From positions 124,001 to 188,000 of the forward strand of contig NZ_SMFP01000004.1 of NCBI RefSeq assembly GCF_004348975.1: a DNA stretch of 64,000 bases, given 5' to 3'. The position numbers were made by a program, and so were the translations under genes. Under the pieces are notes generated by a model, which saw only the letters and a program-made list of their open reading frames with translations, ran no database searches and was not told the DNA's origin. Source of the stretch: Antarcticimicrobium sediminis (GTDB lineage: Bacteria > Pseudomonadota > Alphaproteobacteria > Rhodobacterales > Rhodobacteraceae). Of this stretch, positions 1 to 7,559 are shown piece by piece; position 1 is the first letter of the stretch; the number at the start of each line of letters is the position of its first letter.

Positions 1-353
1 AGCCCGAACAGGCCGGTGCCCCGCATCTGGAGAGAAAATACAATACGTGTGATGCCGCTGAGGGCGAGCAGGAATGCGATCAGCATGGTCAGAGAGATCA
101 TGCCTTCGAGCGGGTTGGCCAGAAAGGACCAGCCGAGAAACGCCAGAACCAGACCCAGCAGCAGGGCAAAGGCCTTTGGCCCCGCGCCGCTAACGGAAAA
201 GCCGGCGGCAAGTTGGAAGACCCCGGCGACCAAAAACAAGGCACCGGTCATCGTCGCGATCGCCATCGAAGCCAGTGCGACATTGCCCAAGGCAAGCCCA
301 CCCAGAACAATCGATAGCAGCCCGAGCAGAACCCATTTCAGCCAGTCGCTCAT
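1..353 (-). CDS. HdeD family (DUF308) membrane protein, truncated by window edge
   Basis: The gene starts at an ATG read leftwards from 353 and runs off the window, so about 117 N-terminal codons are visible. The protein begins MSDWLKWVLLGLLSIVLGG and is a run of hydrophobic helices separated by very short loops. One of them (SMAIATMTGALFLVAGVFQL) is typical of the HdeD/DUF308 family, whose members have six transmembrane segments and about 180-190 residues. HdeD was first linked to acid resistance in enterobacteria; in alphaproteobacteria the role is unknown. It lies downstream of leuD on the same strand, separated by a leuC-like remnant and a hairpin, so read-through from leuD is possible but not shown. 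Confidence 0.75.
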   Translation of the reverse strand, partial: MSDWLKWVLLGLLSIVLGGLALGNVALASMAIATMTGALFLVAGVFQLAAGFSVSGAGPKAFALLLGLVLAFLGWSFLANPLEGMISLTMLIAFLLALSGITRIVFSLQMRGTGLFG

Positions 354-368
354 TGATCCGATCCTTTT

Positions 369-408
369 TGTGCGAGGTGGTTGCTCTTTGCTTACACCAC
401 CTCGCACA
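369..408. repeat. Perfect 13-bp inverted repeat behind the leuC remnant
   Basis: TGTGCGAGGTGGT (369-381) pairs with its exact complement at 396-408 around a 14-nt loop. One arm lies in the leuC-like remnant tail and covers its stop codon region. There is no T-run after the hairpin on the minus strand (AAAAAGGAT follows), so it is not a textbook intrinsic terminator. It may still end or protect the leuD transcript. Confidence 0.6.
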
Positions 409-460
409 GATCCGTAAGTTGGCCCGTGGTCGCGGCTGCGGCGGCCCCCGCCGGGCTTAA
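392..460 (-). pseudogene. Remnant of a leuC 3' end directly behind leuD
   Basis: Read on the minus strand in its own frame, this stretch encodes [19 protein letters not shown] followed by EVV and a TAA stop. The intact leuC ends [19 protein letters not shown] and then EMM. About 14 of 22 residues are identical, and the two DNA stretches match at roughly three quarters of positions over about 60 bp with no gap. The similarity begins exactly at the leuD stop codon. I read it as the tail of a second, lost leuC copy, left by a duplication or rearrangement of the leuC-leuD segment. It is not a functional gene. Confidence 0.7.
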
Positions 461-1062
461 ACCCAGGGGCGTTGCACTGCGGCCTTGGTCTCGAAACTCG
501 CGATCTCGGTGGCTTTGGCCAGCGTCAGGCCGATATCGTCCAGCCCTTCCAGCAAGCAGTGTTTCTTGAACGCATCGACCGCGAAGGGAAATACCTCGCC
601 GTCCGAGGTGGTCACGGTCTGCGCCTCCAGATCCACGGTCATGCGGGCATTTGCACCCTTTTCCGCGTCCTTCATCAGCACGTCGATCTGCTCTTGCGGC
701 AGCGTGATCGGCAGGATGCCGTTCTTGAAGCAGTTGTTGAAAAAGATGTCGGCAAATCCGGGTGCGATGACGCAGCGGATACCGAAATCCTTGATCGCCC
801 ACGGCGCATGTTCGCGCGACGAACCACAGCCGAAATTGTCGCCCGCCACCAGAACCTCGGTCTTGCGATAGGCGGGTTTGTTCAGGACGAAATCGGGCTT
901 TTCGCTGCCGTCGCTGTTGTAGCGCATCTCGTCGAACAGATTCACGCCCAGTCCCGACCGCTTGATCGTCTTCAGGAACTGCTTGGGGATGATCATGTCG
1001 GTATCGATATTGATCTGCGGCATCGGGGCCGCGATGCCAGTGATTTTGGTGAATTTTTCCAT
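457..1062 (-). CDS. leuD: 3-isopropylmalate dehydratase small subunit
   Basis: LeuD is the small, swivelling subunit of isopropylmalate isomerase. With LeuC it converts 2-isopropylmalate to 3-isopropylmalate in leucine synthesis in the cytoplasm. The protein has 201 residues, the usual length. It shows the family's N-terminal block ([15 protein letters not shown], about residues 19-33) and the central substrate-loop block ([17 protein letters not shown], about 74-90). The chosen ATG at 1062 is preceded by a GAGGAAAA ribosome site; a longer in-frame extension exists but lacks family similarity. An opposite-strand gene separates it from leuC, so leuC and leuD cannot share one simple transcript here. 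A leuC-tail relic begins at its stop codon. Confidence 0.95.
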   Translation of the reverse strand: MEKFTKITGIAAPMPQINIDTDMIIPKQFLKTIKRSGLGVNLFDEMRYNSDGSEKPDFVLNKPAYRKTEVLVAGDNFGCGSSREHAPWAIKDFGIRCVIAPGFADIFFNNCFKNGILPITLPQEQIDVLMKDAEKGANARMTVDLEAQTVTTSDGEVFPFAVDAFKKHCLLEGLDDIGLTLAKATEIASFETKAAVQRPWV

Positions 1063-1174
1063 GGGTTTTCCTCGAAGCTCAGTCGCGCACAGGGGCGCGA
1101 CAATCCTGGTAATGGGTTGATTTGTGGTCTGGCTTTGCCGATTCTGCTGACGAACACGGACAAAGGACATCGCA

Positions 1175-2104
1175 ATGAATGCTGACGCCCCCTCTGACGG
1201 GCTGGTCTTGCTCACCTGCTCGATGGCGCGTGACATCGATATTTTCGAGGTGCTCGCGCACTCGGTCGATCGGCATGTGGATCAGGACATACGTCATATG
1301 GTCGTCGTGCCCGGCAAGGACTGTGCCACCTTTCGCCGTTTCGCGACCGACCAGCGCGAGATTGTCGCGCAGGAAAGCATTCTGCCGCTGCGCCTGTTCG
1401 CGCTGCCGCGTCAGCTTGCCTTGCTGTCGTTTCTCAGCGGCGCGTTGCGGCGTCCACTCTACCTGACGCCTCGGTTCGATTTGGTGCGCGGCTGGATGAT
1501 CCAGCAGATTCTCAAGATCGAAGTGTCGCGCCACTGCACGGCCCGCGGGCTCATGCATGTGGACAGCGATGTCTTTTTCGTCCGCAGGCTTGCGACGGCG
1601 GATGCCTTTGATTCCGAGGGCCGGACGCGCTTTTTCCACGCGCCCGAGGCCGGGGCCATCGAGGCGCACCGTCCTTGGGTCGAGGCGGCCGCACAGTGCC
1701 TTGGCATTCCCGTTCCGGCCGGTTTCGCCACGCATTACATCGAGAACTGCGTTCTCTGGAACACCGACGTGGTGCGCCAGATGATCGCGCATATCGAGGC
1801 GGCGCATGGCCGCCCCTATCACGAGGTTCTGCTGCGGCATGGGACGATCTCGGAGTATTTCATCTATGGGCTCTATGCCGATCTGATCGCACAGGACCAA
1901 GGGCTTGCCGCCGAGTCCGAGTCCTACTGCAACTCTTTCTGGCCCGCGACGGCGGATGCGCCCTTTGATGTCGATCTCGCAATCGCGCAGATGACGCCAA
2001 AGCAATGTGCCATGGCGGTCCAGTCGACGCATGATTTTCCGGTCGCGGAGCGCGCGCGCAGTTTCGAGACCGCCACGCGCGCACTGTCCGGCGCGGCGGT
2101 CTGA
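1175..2104 (+). CDS. DUF6492 family protein, glycosyltransferase-like
   Basis: A 309-residue protein with no signal peptide or membrane helix. Around residues 127-133 it has [10 protein letters not shown], a DxD-type acidic motif after a hydrophobic strand, as in nucleotide-sugar-dependent glycosyltransferases. A later block ([15 protein letters not shown]) and Trp/His-rich stretches fit the DUF6492 family, found mainly in Rhodobacteraceae and related bacteria. The likely role is sugar transfer to a surface polysaccharide, but no acceptor can be named. The ATG at 1175 has an AAAGGA site 9 bases upstream. It is divergent from leuD and convergent with leuC, so it splits the leucine genes. Confidence 0.7.
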   Translation: MNADAPSDGLVLLTCSMARDIDIFEVLAHSVDRHVDQDIRHMVVVPGKDCATFRRFATDQREIVAQESILPLRLFALPRQLALLSFLSGALRRPLYLTPRFDLVRGWMIQQILKIEVSRHCTARGLMHVDSDVFFVRRLATADAFDSEGRTRFFHAPEAGAIEAHRPWVEAAAQCLGIPVPAGFATHYIENCVLWNTDVVRQMIAHIEAAHGRPYHEVLLRHGTISEYFIYGLYADLIAQDQGLAAESESYCNSFWPATADAPFDVDLAIAQMTPKQCAMAVQSTHDFPVAERARSFETATRALSGAAV

Positions 2105-2108
2105 ACCC

Positions 2109-2130
2109 GGCGCCGGGGGCGCCAGAGTAT
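2109..2130 (+). repeat. Dispersed intergenic repeat, degenerate copy (copy H)
   Basis: GGCGCC, a GGG loop and GGCGCC (2109-2123) are followed immediately by AGAGTAT. This is the order hairpin with 3-nt loop, then (A/G)GAGTAT, seen in the other copies of the element. The A-rich tail is missing. It lies between the convergent DUF6492 gene and leuC. Confidence 0.4.
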
Positions 2131-2150
2131 GCGAAACGGCGCGCATCGCC

Positions 2151-3572
2151 TCAGGCCGGTTCCGGCGCGGTCATCATCTCGCGCACATCCGTCAGCCGAC
2201 CGGTGATCGCGGCGGCGGCGGCCATTGCCGGGCTCAGCAGATGGGTGCGCCCGCCCCGGCCCTGACGGCCCTCGAAGTTGCGGTTCGAGGTGGCAGCGCA
2301 GCGTTCGCCGGGCTCCAGCTGGTCGGGGTTCATCGCAAGGCACATGGAACACCCGGCCAGACGCCATTCGAACCCGGCCGCCAGAAAGATCTCGGCCAGC
2401 CCCTCTTCCTCGGCCTGGGCGCGGACAAGGCCCGAGCCTGGCACGATCATGGCGCGGATGCCCTCTTTGACCTTCTTGCCCTTCACGATCTCGGCGACGG
2501 CGCGCAGATCTTCGATCCGCCCGTTTGTGCACGACCCGATAAAGACCGTGTCGATTTCGATATCGGTCAGTTTCATGCCCGGGGTCAGGCCCATGTATTC
2601 CAGCGACCGGCGGACCGCATCAACCTTGCCGCCGGTGAAATCCTCTGGTGCAGGCACGGTTGCGGTGATCGGCAGCACGTCCTCCGGCGAGGTGCCCCAA
2701 GTGACGACCGGTGCGATCTCGTCTGCATCCAGCGTCACGACCTTGTCCCAATGCGCATCGTCATCGGAATAAAGCGTTTTCCACCAGGCCAGCGCGGTCT
2801 CCCACTGGGCGCCTTTGGGGGTGTGCGGCCGACCCATGATGTATTCAAACGTGGTTTCGTCCGGCGCGATCAGCCCGGCGCGCGCGCCGCCCTCAATCGC
2901 CATGTTGCAGACGGTCATGCGGCCTTCCATCGACAGATCGCGGATCGCTTCGCCGCAATATTCGATCACATGGCCGGTGCCGCCGGCGGTGCCGGTCTTG
3001 CCGATGACGCTCAGCGTGATGTCCTTGGCGGTGACGCCCGGGTGCAGCTTGCCGGTGATCTCGACCTTCATGTTCTTGGACTTGGTCTGGATCAGTGTCT
3101 GGGTGGCCAGCACATGCTCGACCTCCGAGGTGCCGATGCCATGCGCCAGCGACCCGAAGGCGCCGTGGGTGGCGGTGTGGCTGTCGCCGCAAACCACGGT
3201 CATCCCCGGCAAGGTCCAGCCCTGTTCCGGGCCGACGATATGCACGATGCCCTGACGGATATCGTCCACCGGGTAATAGTTGATGCCGAAATCGCGGGCG
3301 TTCTTGTCCAGCGCATCGACCTGAATGCGGCTTTCCTCGTTCTTGATCCCGTCAACTCGATCCGGCGTGGTCGGCACGTTGTGGTCGGGCACGGCGATGG
3401 TCTTGTCCGGCGCGTGCACCTCGCGCCCGGCCATGCGCAGCCCTTCAAAGGCCTGCGGGCTGGTCACCTCGTGGACAAGGTGGCGGTCGATATACAGCAG
3501 GCTGGTGCCGTCCTCGGTCGTGTCGACCAGATGGGCATCCCAGATTTTGTCATAAAGGGTCTTGGGGGACAT
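2151..3572 (-). CDS. leuC: 3-isopropylmalate dehydratase large subunit
   Basis: LeuC carries the [4Fe-4S] cluster and active site of isopropylmalate isomerase, the aconitase-type enzyme of leucine synthesis. It has 473 residues, the normal length. Visible aconitase-family motifs are [18 protein letters not shown] near the N-terminus, [14 protein letters not shown] (about residues 130-143), [13 protein letters not shown] (about 347-359, first cluster cysteine) and [12 protein letters not shown] (about 409-420, the other two cysteines). The ATG at 3572 has a GAGAGGA site. Its C-terminus is the parent of the remnant behind leuD. Confidence 0.96.
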   Translation of the reverse strand: MSPKTLYDKIWDAHLVDTTEDGTSLLYIDRHLVHEVTSPQAFEGLRMAGREVHAPDKTIAVPDHNVPTTPDRVDGIKNEESRIQVDALDKNARDFGINYYPVDDIRQGIVHIVGPEQGWTLPGMTVVCGDSHTATHGAFGSLAHGIGTSEVEHVLATQTLIQTKSKNMKVEITGKLHPGVTAKDITLSVIGKTGTAGGTGHVIEYCGEAIRDLSMEGRMTVCNMAIEGGARAGLIAPDETTFEYIMGRPHTPKGAQWETALAWWKTLYSDDDAHWDKVVTLDADEIAPVVTWGTSPEDVLPITATVPAPEDFTGGKVDAVRRSLEYMGLTPGMKLTDIEIDTVFIGSCTNGRIEDLRAVAEIVKGKKVKEGIRAMIVPGSGLVRAQAEEEGLAEIFLAAGFEWRLAGCSMCLAMNPDQLEPGERCAATSNRNFEGRQGRGGRTHLLSPAMAAAAAITGRLTDVREMMTAPEPA

Positions 3573-3626
3573 CAGTCCTCTCCCGTTCTTGCATGAAAAT
3601 GGCGAGCGTGGGCTGGCGGGCCGGTA

Positions 3627-3840
3627 TTATAGCCGGGCCAGAACAGTGCGGGCAGCCCCGAAGAACCGTTCGCGCAGTCGCGCGCGGTCCTGAAGATCGC
3701 AATCGAAATTGGGGGCGGTGTCGGGCTTCATGCCGTTCCAGATACAACCGCCGCCGGGTTCGATCAAGGTGCGAAACCGCCGGGGCCACCGTTGCGGTGC
3801 CTTGTCAGACGGCGCGATCCGTTCCAACCTGTGCTGAAGG
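3627..3840 (-). pseudogene. Possible C-terminal gene remnant between leuC and mscS
   Basis: The 278-base gap between leuC and the MscS gene is larger than needed for a promoter. Its minus strand has an open frame ending in a stop at 3627 that reads like real protein: PQRWPRRFRTLIEPGGG, then CIWNGMKPDTAPNFDCD, then RARLRERFFGAARTVLARL. No convincing start codon or ribosome site exists, because the frame runs upstream into antisense of the MscS gene. It could be the surviving tail of a gene, a short gene with an unusual start, or chance in G+C-rich DNA. I do not recognise a family. Confidence 0.2.
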
Positions 3841-3850
3841 AGGCCCGTGC

Positions 3851-5191
3851 ATGGATCAAGACCCCGCATCCCCCGGCATCGCCGAACAGATCCTTGCGCT
3901 GCTGGGCGAGGGCCGGGATCTGGCGGAGATGTTCCTGACGCCGGGTTGGCGTCAGAACCAGATCCTGATCGTTCTGGGGCTGATCGTGCTAGCCTGGCTG
4001 ATGCGAAAGCTGACCGCGGCCCGGGTTCAGGACTGGACCCGCGACCGCGAGGGCTGGCCGAAATACCGGCTGCGGATGCTGGTGCAGATTCGCCATCGTC
4101 TGATGCTGATCTACTTTGTCGCCGGGTCTTGGGCTGTCTATGCCGTGATGCGTCAGGTGACCTGGCCATCGCGCAGCTATCTCGTTGGGATCGCAGCCAC
4201 ATTGGCCACCGCTTGGCTGGTCATCGCGTTTGTGTCGCGGCTGGTGCAGAATCGGTCTTTGCGGCGGCTTCTGACCTGGGGCTTGTGGATCTATGCCACG
4301 CTTTATGCGCTGGAGCTGACCGATGATGTCGTGACGTTCCTTGGCTCGGTCGCTTTCCAGATGGGCGATCTCAGGATCTCGATGTTGAGCGTGCTCAAGG
4401 CCTTTCTGCTGGTCGCCGCGCTGACGACGATGGCGCGGCTGCTGACCCAATCCGCGACCCGCAACCTGCAAAGCAACGAGGACATGTCCCCCTCGATGCG
4501 GGTGCTGGCGATCAAAGCGGTGCAGGTCACCCTGTACGGCATTGTCGTTGTCACCGGTATCCGCGCGCTGGGCTTTGATCTGAGTGGTCTGGCGCTGGTG
4601 TCGGGCGCGATCGGCGTCGGGATCGGCTTTGGCCTGCAAAAAGTGGTGTCGAATCTGGTGTCGGGAATCATCATCTTGCTGGATCGCTCGATCAAACCCG
4701 GCGACGTGATCTCGCTTGGGGATACCTTTGGCTGGATCGATTCGCTGGGCGCGCGCTATGTTTCGGTCGTCACCCGCGACGGCAAGGAATACCTGATCCC
4801 GAACGAGGATCTGATCACCTCGCAGGTGGTGAACTGGTCCTATACCAACAAGCTGGTGCGGCTGGATATCGACTTTGGCGCCGCCTATGGGTCCGATCCG
4901 CATAAGGTGCGCGCGGTGGCGATCGAGGCGGCCAAATCCGTGAACCGCGTGCTCAGCCAGCCGAACCCGCCGGTCTGTCATATCACCGGCTTTGGCGACA
5001 GCAGCGTCGATTATACCCTGCGGTTCTGGATCACTGATCCCGCAGACGGGCTCAGCAATATCAGGGGCAACGTGTTCCTGGCGCTGTGGGATGCGTTTCA
5101 GGCCAACGACATCTCGATTCCGTTCCCGCAGCGCGAAGTCCGTCACCTGAATGATCCAACACGTCTTGCAGAGCGGCCCGCAGACGGGTAA
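3851..5191 (+). CDS. MscS-family mechanosensitive ion channel
   Basis: A 446-residue inner-membrane channel that would open under membrane tension to release solutes after osmotic downshock. It has about five or six hydrophobic helices (for example ILIVLGLIVLAWLM near residue 37). The MscS pore helix and beta domain follow: SGAIGVGIGFGLQKVVSNLV at about residues 252-271, then DRSIKPGDVISLGDTFGWI and the soluble vestibule. The AAGGAGG site lies 8 bases before the ATG at 3851. Upstream in-frame codons back to 3593 encode no helix or motif and are left out. It has more helices than E. coli MscS (three), so it belongs to the longer subfamily. Confidence 0.88.
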   Translation: MDQDPASPGIAEQILALLGEGRDLAEMFLTPGWRQNQILIVLGLIVLAWLMRKLTAARVQDWTRDREGWPKYRLRMLVQIRHRLMLIYFVAGSWAVYAVMRQVTWPSRSYLVGIAATLATAWLVIAFVSRLVQNRSLRRLLTWGLWIYATLYALELTDDVVTFLGSVAFQMGDLRISMLSVLKAFLLVAALTTMARLLTQSATRNLQSNEDMSPSMRVLAIKAVQVTLYGIVVVTGIRALGFDLSGLALVSGAIGVGIGFGLQKVVSNLVSGIIILLDRSIKPGDVISLGDTFGWIDSLGARYVSVVTRDGKEYLIPNEDLITSQVVNWSYTNKLVRLDIDFGAAYGSDPHKVRAVAIEAAKSVNRVLSQPNPPVCHITGFGDSSVDYTLRFWITDPADGLSNIRGNVFLALWDAFQANDISIPFPQREVRHLNDPTRLAERPADG

Positions 5192-5316
5192 GGGGGCCGA
5201 TTACCGCCATGGCGGCCCTGTCACGTGGGTTTCATTGAAATTCCGTCTCCGGCTTGCTACCTTTAAGGCACCCTGCGCCGGGGGACACACCGGCGAGCAA
5301 GAAGGAGGACTATGTC

Positions 5317-5724
5317 CTGTCAACTCATGCAGAAGCGGCCCAGCCCGCTGATGATCAGGCCAGCGTGATGGCGGCCCGGACCCTGCCAAACAGTGAAGAG
5401 CTGCTTGCGCGCATTCTTACCTCGCTCGAGTCTGACAAGGCGGAAGACATCGTTCAGGTTGATTTGCGCGGTCGCACCTCGTTCGGCGACTATATGGTGA
5501 TCGCCTCCGGGCGGTCCTCGCGTCAGGTGACGTCGACGGCGGAAAAACTGGCGGATCGCCTGAAACAGGAATTTGGCCTTATCGCCAAGGTCGAAGGCAA
5601 GGATTCCGGCGACTGGGTGTTGATCGACACCGGCGACGTGATCGTGCATCTGTTCCGTCCCGAAGTGCGCGATTTCTACCAGTTGGAAAAGATGTGGCTG
5701 CCCCAGGGCGCCGCTGAAAGTTGA
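5317..5724 (+). CDS. rsfS: Ribosomal silencing factor RsfS
   Basis: RsfS binds uL14 on the 50S subunit and blocks subunit joining when nutrients are short. The core is complete (EELLARILTSLESDKAEDIV, GRTSFGDYMVIASGRSSRQV, GDVIVHLFRPEVRDFYQLEKMWLP). The start is uncertain. AAGGAGG at 5302-5308 is spaced 8 bases from an in-frame CTG at 5317 (giving MSTHAEAAQ) but only 3 bases from an out-of-frame ATG at 5312. That ATG opens an 18-codon leader whose TGA overlaps the next in-frame ATG (5368) as TGATG. The true start may therefore be CTG 5317, or ATG 5368 by translational coupling. rlmH follows, the usual partner. Confidence 0.88.
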   Translation: MSTHAEAAQPADDQASVMAARTLPNSEELLARILTSLESDKAEDIVQVDLRGRTSFGDYMVIASGRSSRQVTSTAEKLADRLKQEFGLIAKVEGKDSGDWVLIDTGDVIVHLFRPEVRDFYQLEKMWLPQGAAES

Positions 5725-5763
5725 ATCCGCGCCGGCCCGCCGTTCCGTGCGGGCCCCGGATCA

Positions 5764-5800
5764 GATGTTGCCAGATTGGATGTTGCCAGATTGGACGTTG
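5764..5800 (+). repeat. 15-bp tandem repeat upstream of rlmH
   Basis: GATGTTGCCAGATTG occurs twice back to back (5764-5778, 5779-5793), followed by a partial third copy GACGTTG. It ends one base before the rlmH ATG. No normal Shine-Dalgarno sequence is present, so the repeat occupies the place of the ribosome site. Confidence 0.9.
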
Positions 5801-5801
5801 A

Positions 5802-6272
5802 ATGCGCATCCGAATTTGCGCGGTCGGTCGTTTGCGGGCCGGCCCCGAGAAAACACTTATCGATGACTACCTGACACGGTTCGAGCGGACCGGTCGCGCG
5901 CTGGGTCTTGGCCCGGCTGAGATCGTCGAGGTGGACGACCGCAAGAATGCCGGAATGACCGCCGAGGCCACGCTCCTGCGCAAGGCGGTGCCCGACGGCG
6001 CGGTGATCTGTACCCTGGACGAACGTGGCAAGCTGCTCTCTTCGCCCGATTTCGCCGGCAAACTGGCCGATTGGCGCGATCATGGCCGGAGCAATCTGGC
6101 ATTGGTGATCGGGGGCGCCGACGGGATCGATGCGGCGCTGCGCGCCGAGGCGGATTTCAGCCTCTCTTTCGGCAAGATGGTCTGGCCGCATATGCTGGCG
6201 CGGGTGATGTTGAGCGAACAGCTGTATCGCGCCGCCACGATTCTGGCTGGCAGCCCTTATCACCGGGTCTGA
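5802..6272 (+). CDS. rlmH: 23S rRNA pseudouridine-1915 N3-methyltransferase
   Basis: A SPOUT-class methyltransferase that acts on the assembled 70S ribosome at pseudouridine 1915, using S-adenosylmethionine. The 156 residues match the usual length. Typical blocks are VICTLDERGKLLSSPDFA, LALVIGGADGID (cofactor loop) and a C-terminal FGKMVWPHMLARVMLSEQLYRA segment ending SPYHRV. It lies 77 bases after rsfS on the same strand, a conserved pairing. The start is preceded by a tandem repeat rather than a clear ribosome site, so it may be weakly or conditionally translated. Confidence 0.95.
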   Translation: MRIRICAVGRLRAGPEKTLIDDYLTRFERTGRALGLGPAEIVEVDDRKNAGMTAEATLLRKAVPDGAVICTLDERGKLLSSPDFAGKLADWRDHGRSNLALVIGGADGIDAALRAEADFSLSFGKMVWPHMLARVMLSEQLYRAATILAGSPYHRV

Positions 6273-6350
6273 GCTTTCTGGATTTGGGCTGGATTTGGGC
6301 TGGGGCGGGTGACACGGGCTGCGCCCAAAAGGGAAAGAAGAAGCGCGCGG

Positions 6351-6731
6351 TCAGGGCAGGGGCACGACCGTGGTGTGATCGCTCCAGCCATCAACAAGAC
6401 AGCGCGTCTGGATCTGCACCTGCGGGGTGCCTTCAGGGATCGCGACACCGCCAAGCGAGCGGGTAAAGGGCTGTTCGGCCACATGCGGATGCGCCAGCAC
6501 GCGCAGCCCCAGCTCGTTTCCCGCCATGTCCAGCACCCGCCAGCCATCAGCGTAATGATCCCAGCCGGAGTCGGGATGCGCAAGCGTCACGTCAAACCGC
6601 CACGTCTCGCCGCTGCGCTGGGCGTGGACCGATTCGACCATAGGCGGATCGGCGCGGGCAGGGCGTGGCGCGGTCAACCCGCAGAGGGCGAGGGCACATA
6701 GGGCGAGGGAGAGGGGCATCAGGCGTTTCAT
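6351..6731 (-). CDS. Small exported protein of unknown function
   Basis: A 126-residue protein that starts MKRLMPLSLALCALALCGL, a clear signal peptide with a likely cleavage site near ARA-DPP at about residue 28. The mature part (HAQRSGETWRFDVTLAHPDSGW, then DHYADGWRVLDMAGNELG) looks like a small beta-sandwich domain. It contains one cysteine (QTRCLVDGW). The periplasm is the likely location. I do not recognise a named family. It is in the same direction as the DUF599 gene, 35 bases apart, so the two may be co-transcribed. Confidence 0.65.
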   Translation of the reverse strand: MKRLMPLSLALCALALCGLTAPRPARADPPMVESVHAQRSGETWRFDVTLAHPDSGWDHYADGWRVLDMAGNELGLRVLAHPHVAEQPFTRSLGGVAIPEGTPQVQIQTRCLVDGWSDHTTVVPLP

Positions 6732-6766
6732 GATGCCAGTCTATCCGGCTACGCGGCGCGGGAAAA

Positions 6767-7477
6767 TCACGTCCGCGTGTCTGTCGGCCCTTTCAACAGC
6801 ACCGCCCGCGAGGCAGAGCTGAATTCGCGCCGGTGGATCATCGCCAGCGTCAGCAGCACCGCCGCAATCAAGGCCTCGGGGCCAAGCAGCCACACGGCCG
6901 AGGCCAGCCCGAAATAGATCGTCCTGAGCCCCCGGTTGAAGCTGCGCGCGGCGGTGATGTTGATCTCGGCCGCCTGATCCGCCCGTGCCAGCGCCAGCGG
7001 GTCCTTTGGATCATTGGGCACCGCCCCCATCACGACCGAGCAATAGCCGAACAGCCGGTTGGCCCAGACGAATTTCAGAAAGGCACTGGTCAGGAACAGC
7101 AGCGTCACCAGCATCTTCATTTCCCAGATCACGGTGGGCTGCGCGCTGAGCGCCAGATCGCTGGCCAGCGCGGTCACCGGCTCTGGATTGCGGACCAAGG
7201 CCATGCCGCCCCCCAGCGCGATCATCGTGGCCGAGGCAAAGAACGCCGTGCTTTGCCGCAGATTGCCGATCAGGCTGGAATCAAAGATGCGCGGTTGCCG
7301 GGTTATCATCTGGCGCATCCACTCGCGCCGGAATCCGCCCATGATTTCGGCGACCGAGGGGTTGCCGGGGCTCGGATTTTCAATTCTCCAGCCGATACCT
7401 GCCCAGCCCAGCACCAGCAGGGCGAGCGCGGCGAAATCCAGCGCCGAGAACAAGGAAAGGCGGTCAATCCAAATCAC
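6767..7477 (-). CDS. DUF599 family membrane protein
   Basis: A 236-residue inner-membrane protein with an N-terminal helix (FAALALLVLGWAGIGWRI), two central helices (TAFFASATMIALGGGMALV and MKMLVTLLFLTSAFLKFVW) and a C-terminal helix. The block WMRQMITRQPRIFDSSLIGN matches the DUF599 family, whose function is unknown. It is divergent from glcD across an 82-base region containing an inverted repeat. Confidence 0.75.
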   Translation of the reverse strand: MIWIDRLSLFSALDFAALALLVLGWAGIGWRIENPSPGNPSVAEIMGGFRREWMRQMITRQPRIFDSSLIGNLRQSTAFFASATMIALGGGMALVRNPEPVTALASDLALSAQPTVIWEMKMLVTLLFLTSAFLKFVWANRLFGYCSVVMGAVPNDPKDPLALARADQAAEINITAARSFNRGLRTIYFGLASAVWLLGPEALIAAVLLTLAMIHRREFSSASRAVLLKGPTDTRT

Positions 7478-7522
7478 GAAATCACCCTATGCCCGATCTA
7501 TTCCACTTGTCATCCGGTCAAA

Positions 7523-7543
7523 TTGGTAATATATTTTTACCAA
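7523..7543. promoter_or_regulatory. Inverted repeat, candidate operator between DUF599 gene and glcDEF
   Basis: TTGGTAA (7523-7529) and TTACCAA (7537-7543) are exact inverted copies around a 7-base A/T spacer, 17 bases before the glcD ATG. GntR/FadR-type regulators of glycolate and lactate operons bind TTGGT/ACCAA half-sites, usually with closer spacing. The position is right for a repressor blocking glcDEF. The regulator itself is not in the window. Confidence 0.45.
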
Positions 7544-7559
7544 AAGTGGAAGGGTGCCC

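Noticed and set aside
1853-1860. GGAGTATT inside the DUF6492 gene, like the core of the dispersed repeat
   Set aside because: It is coding sequence (SEYFIYG) with no hairpin or A-rich tail beside it.
2007-3596. A 529-codon open frame antisense to leuC, and many other long antisense frames
   Set aside because: They follow from the high G+C of the third codon position, contain no domain, and lie opposite genes with clear families.
3593-3850. An N-terminal extension of the MscS protein
   Set aside because: The sequence is Arg/Cys-rich without helices, and ATG 3851 has a perfect ribosome site.
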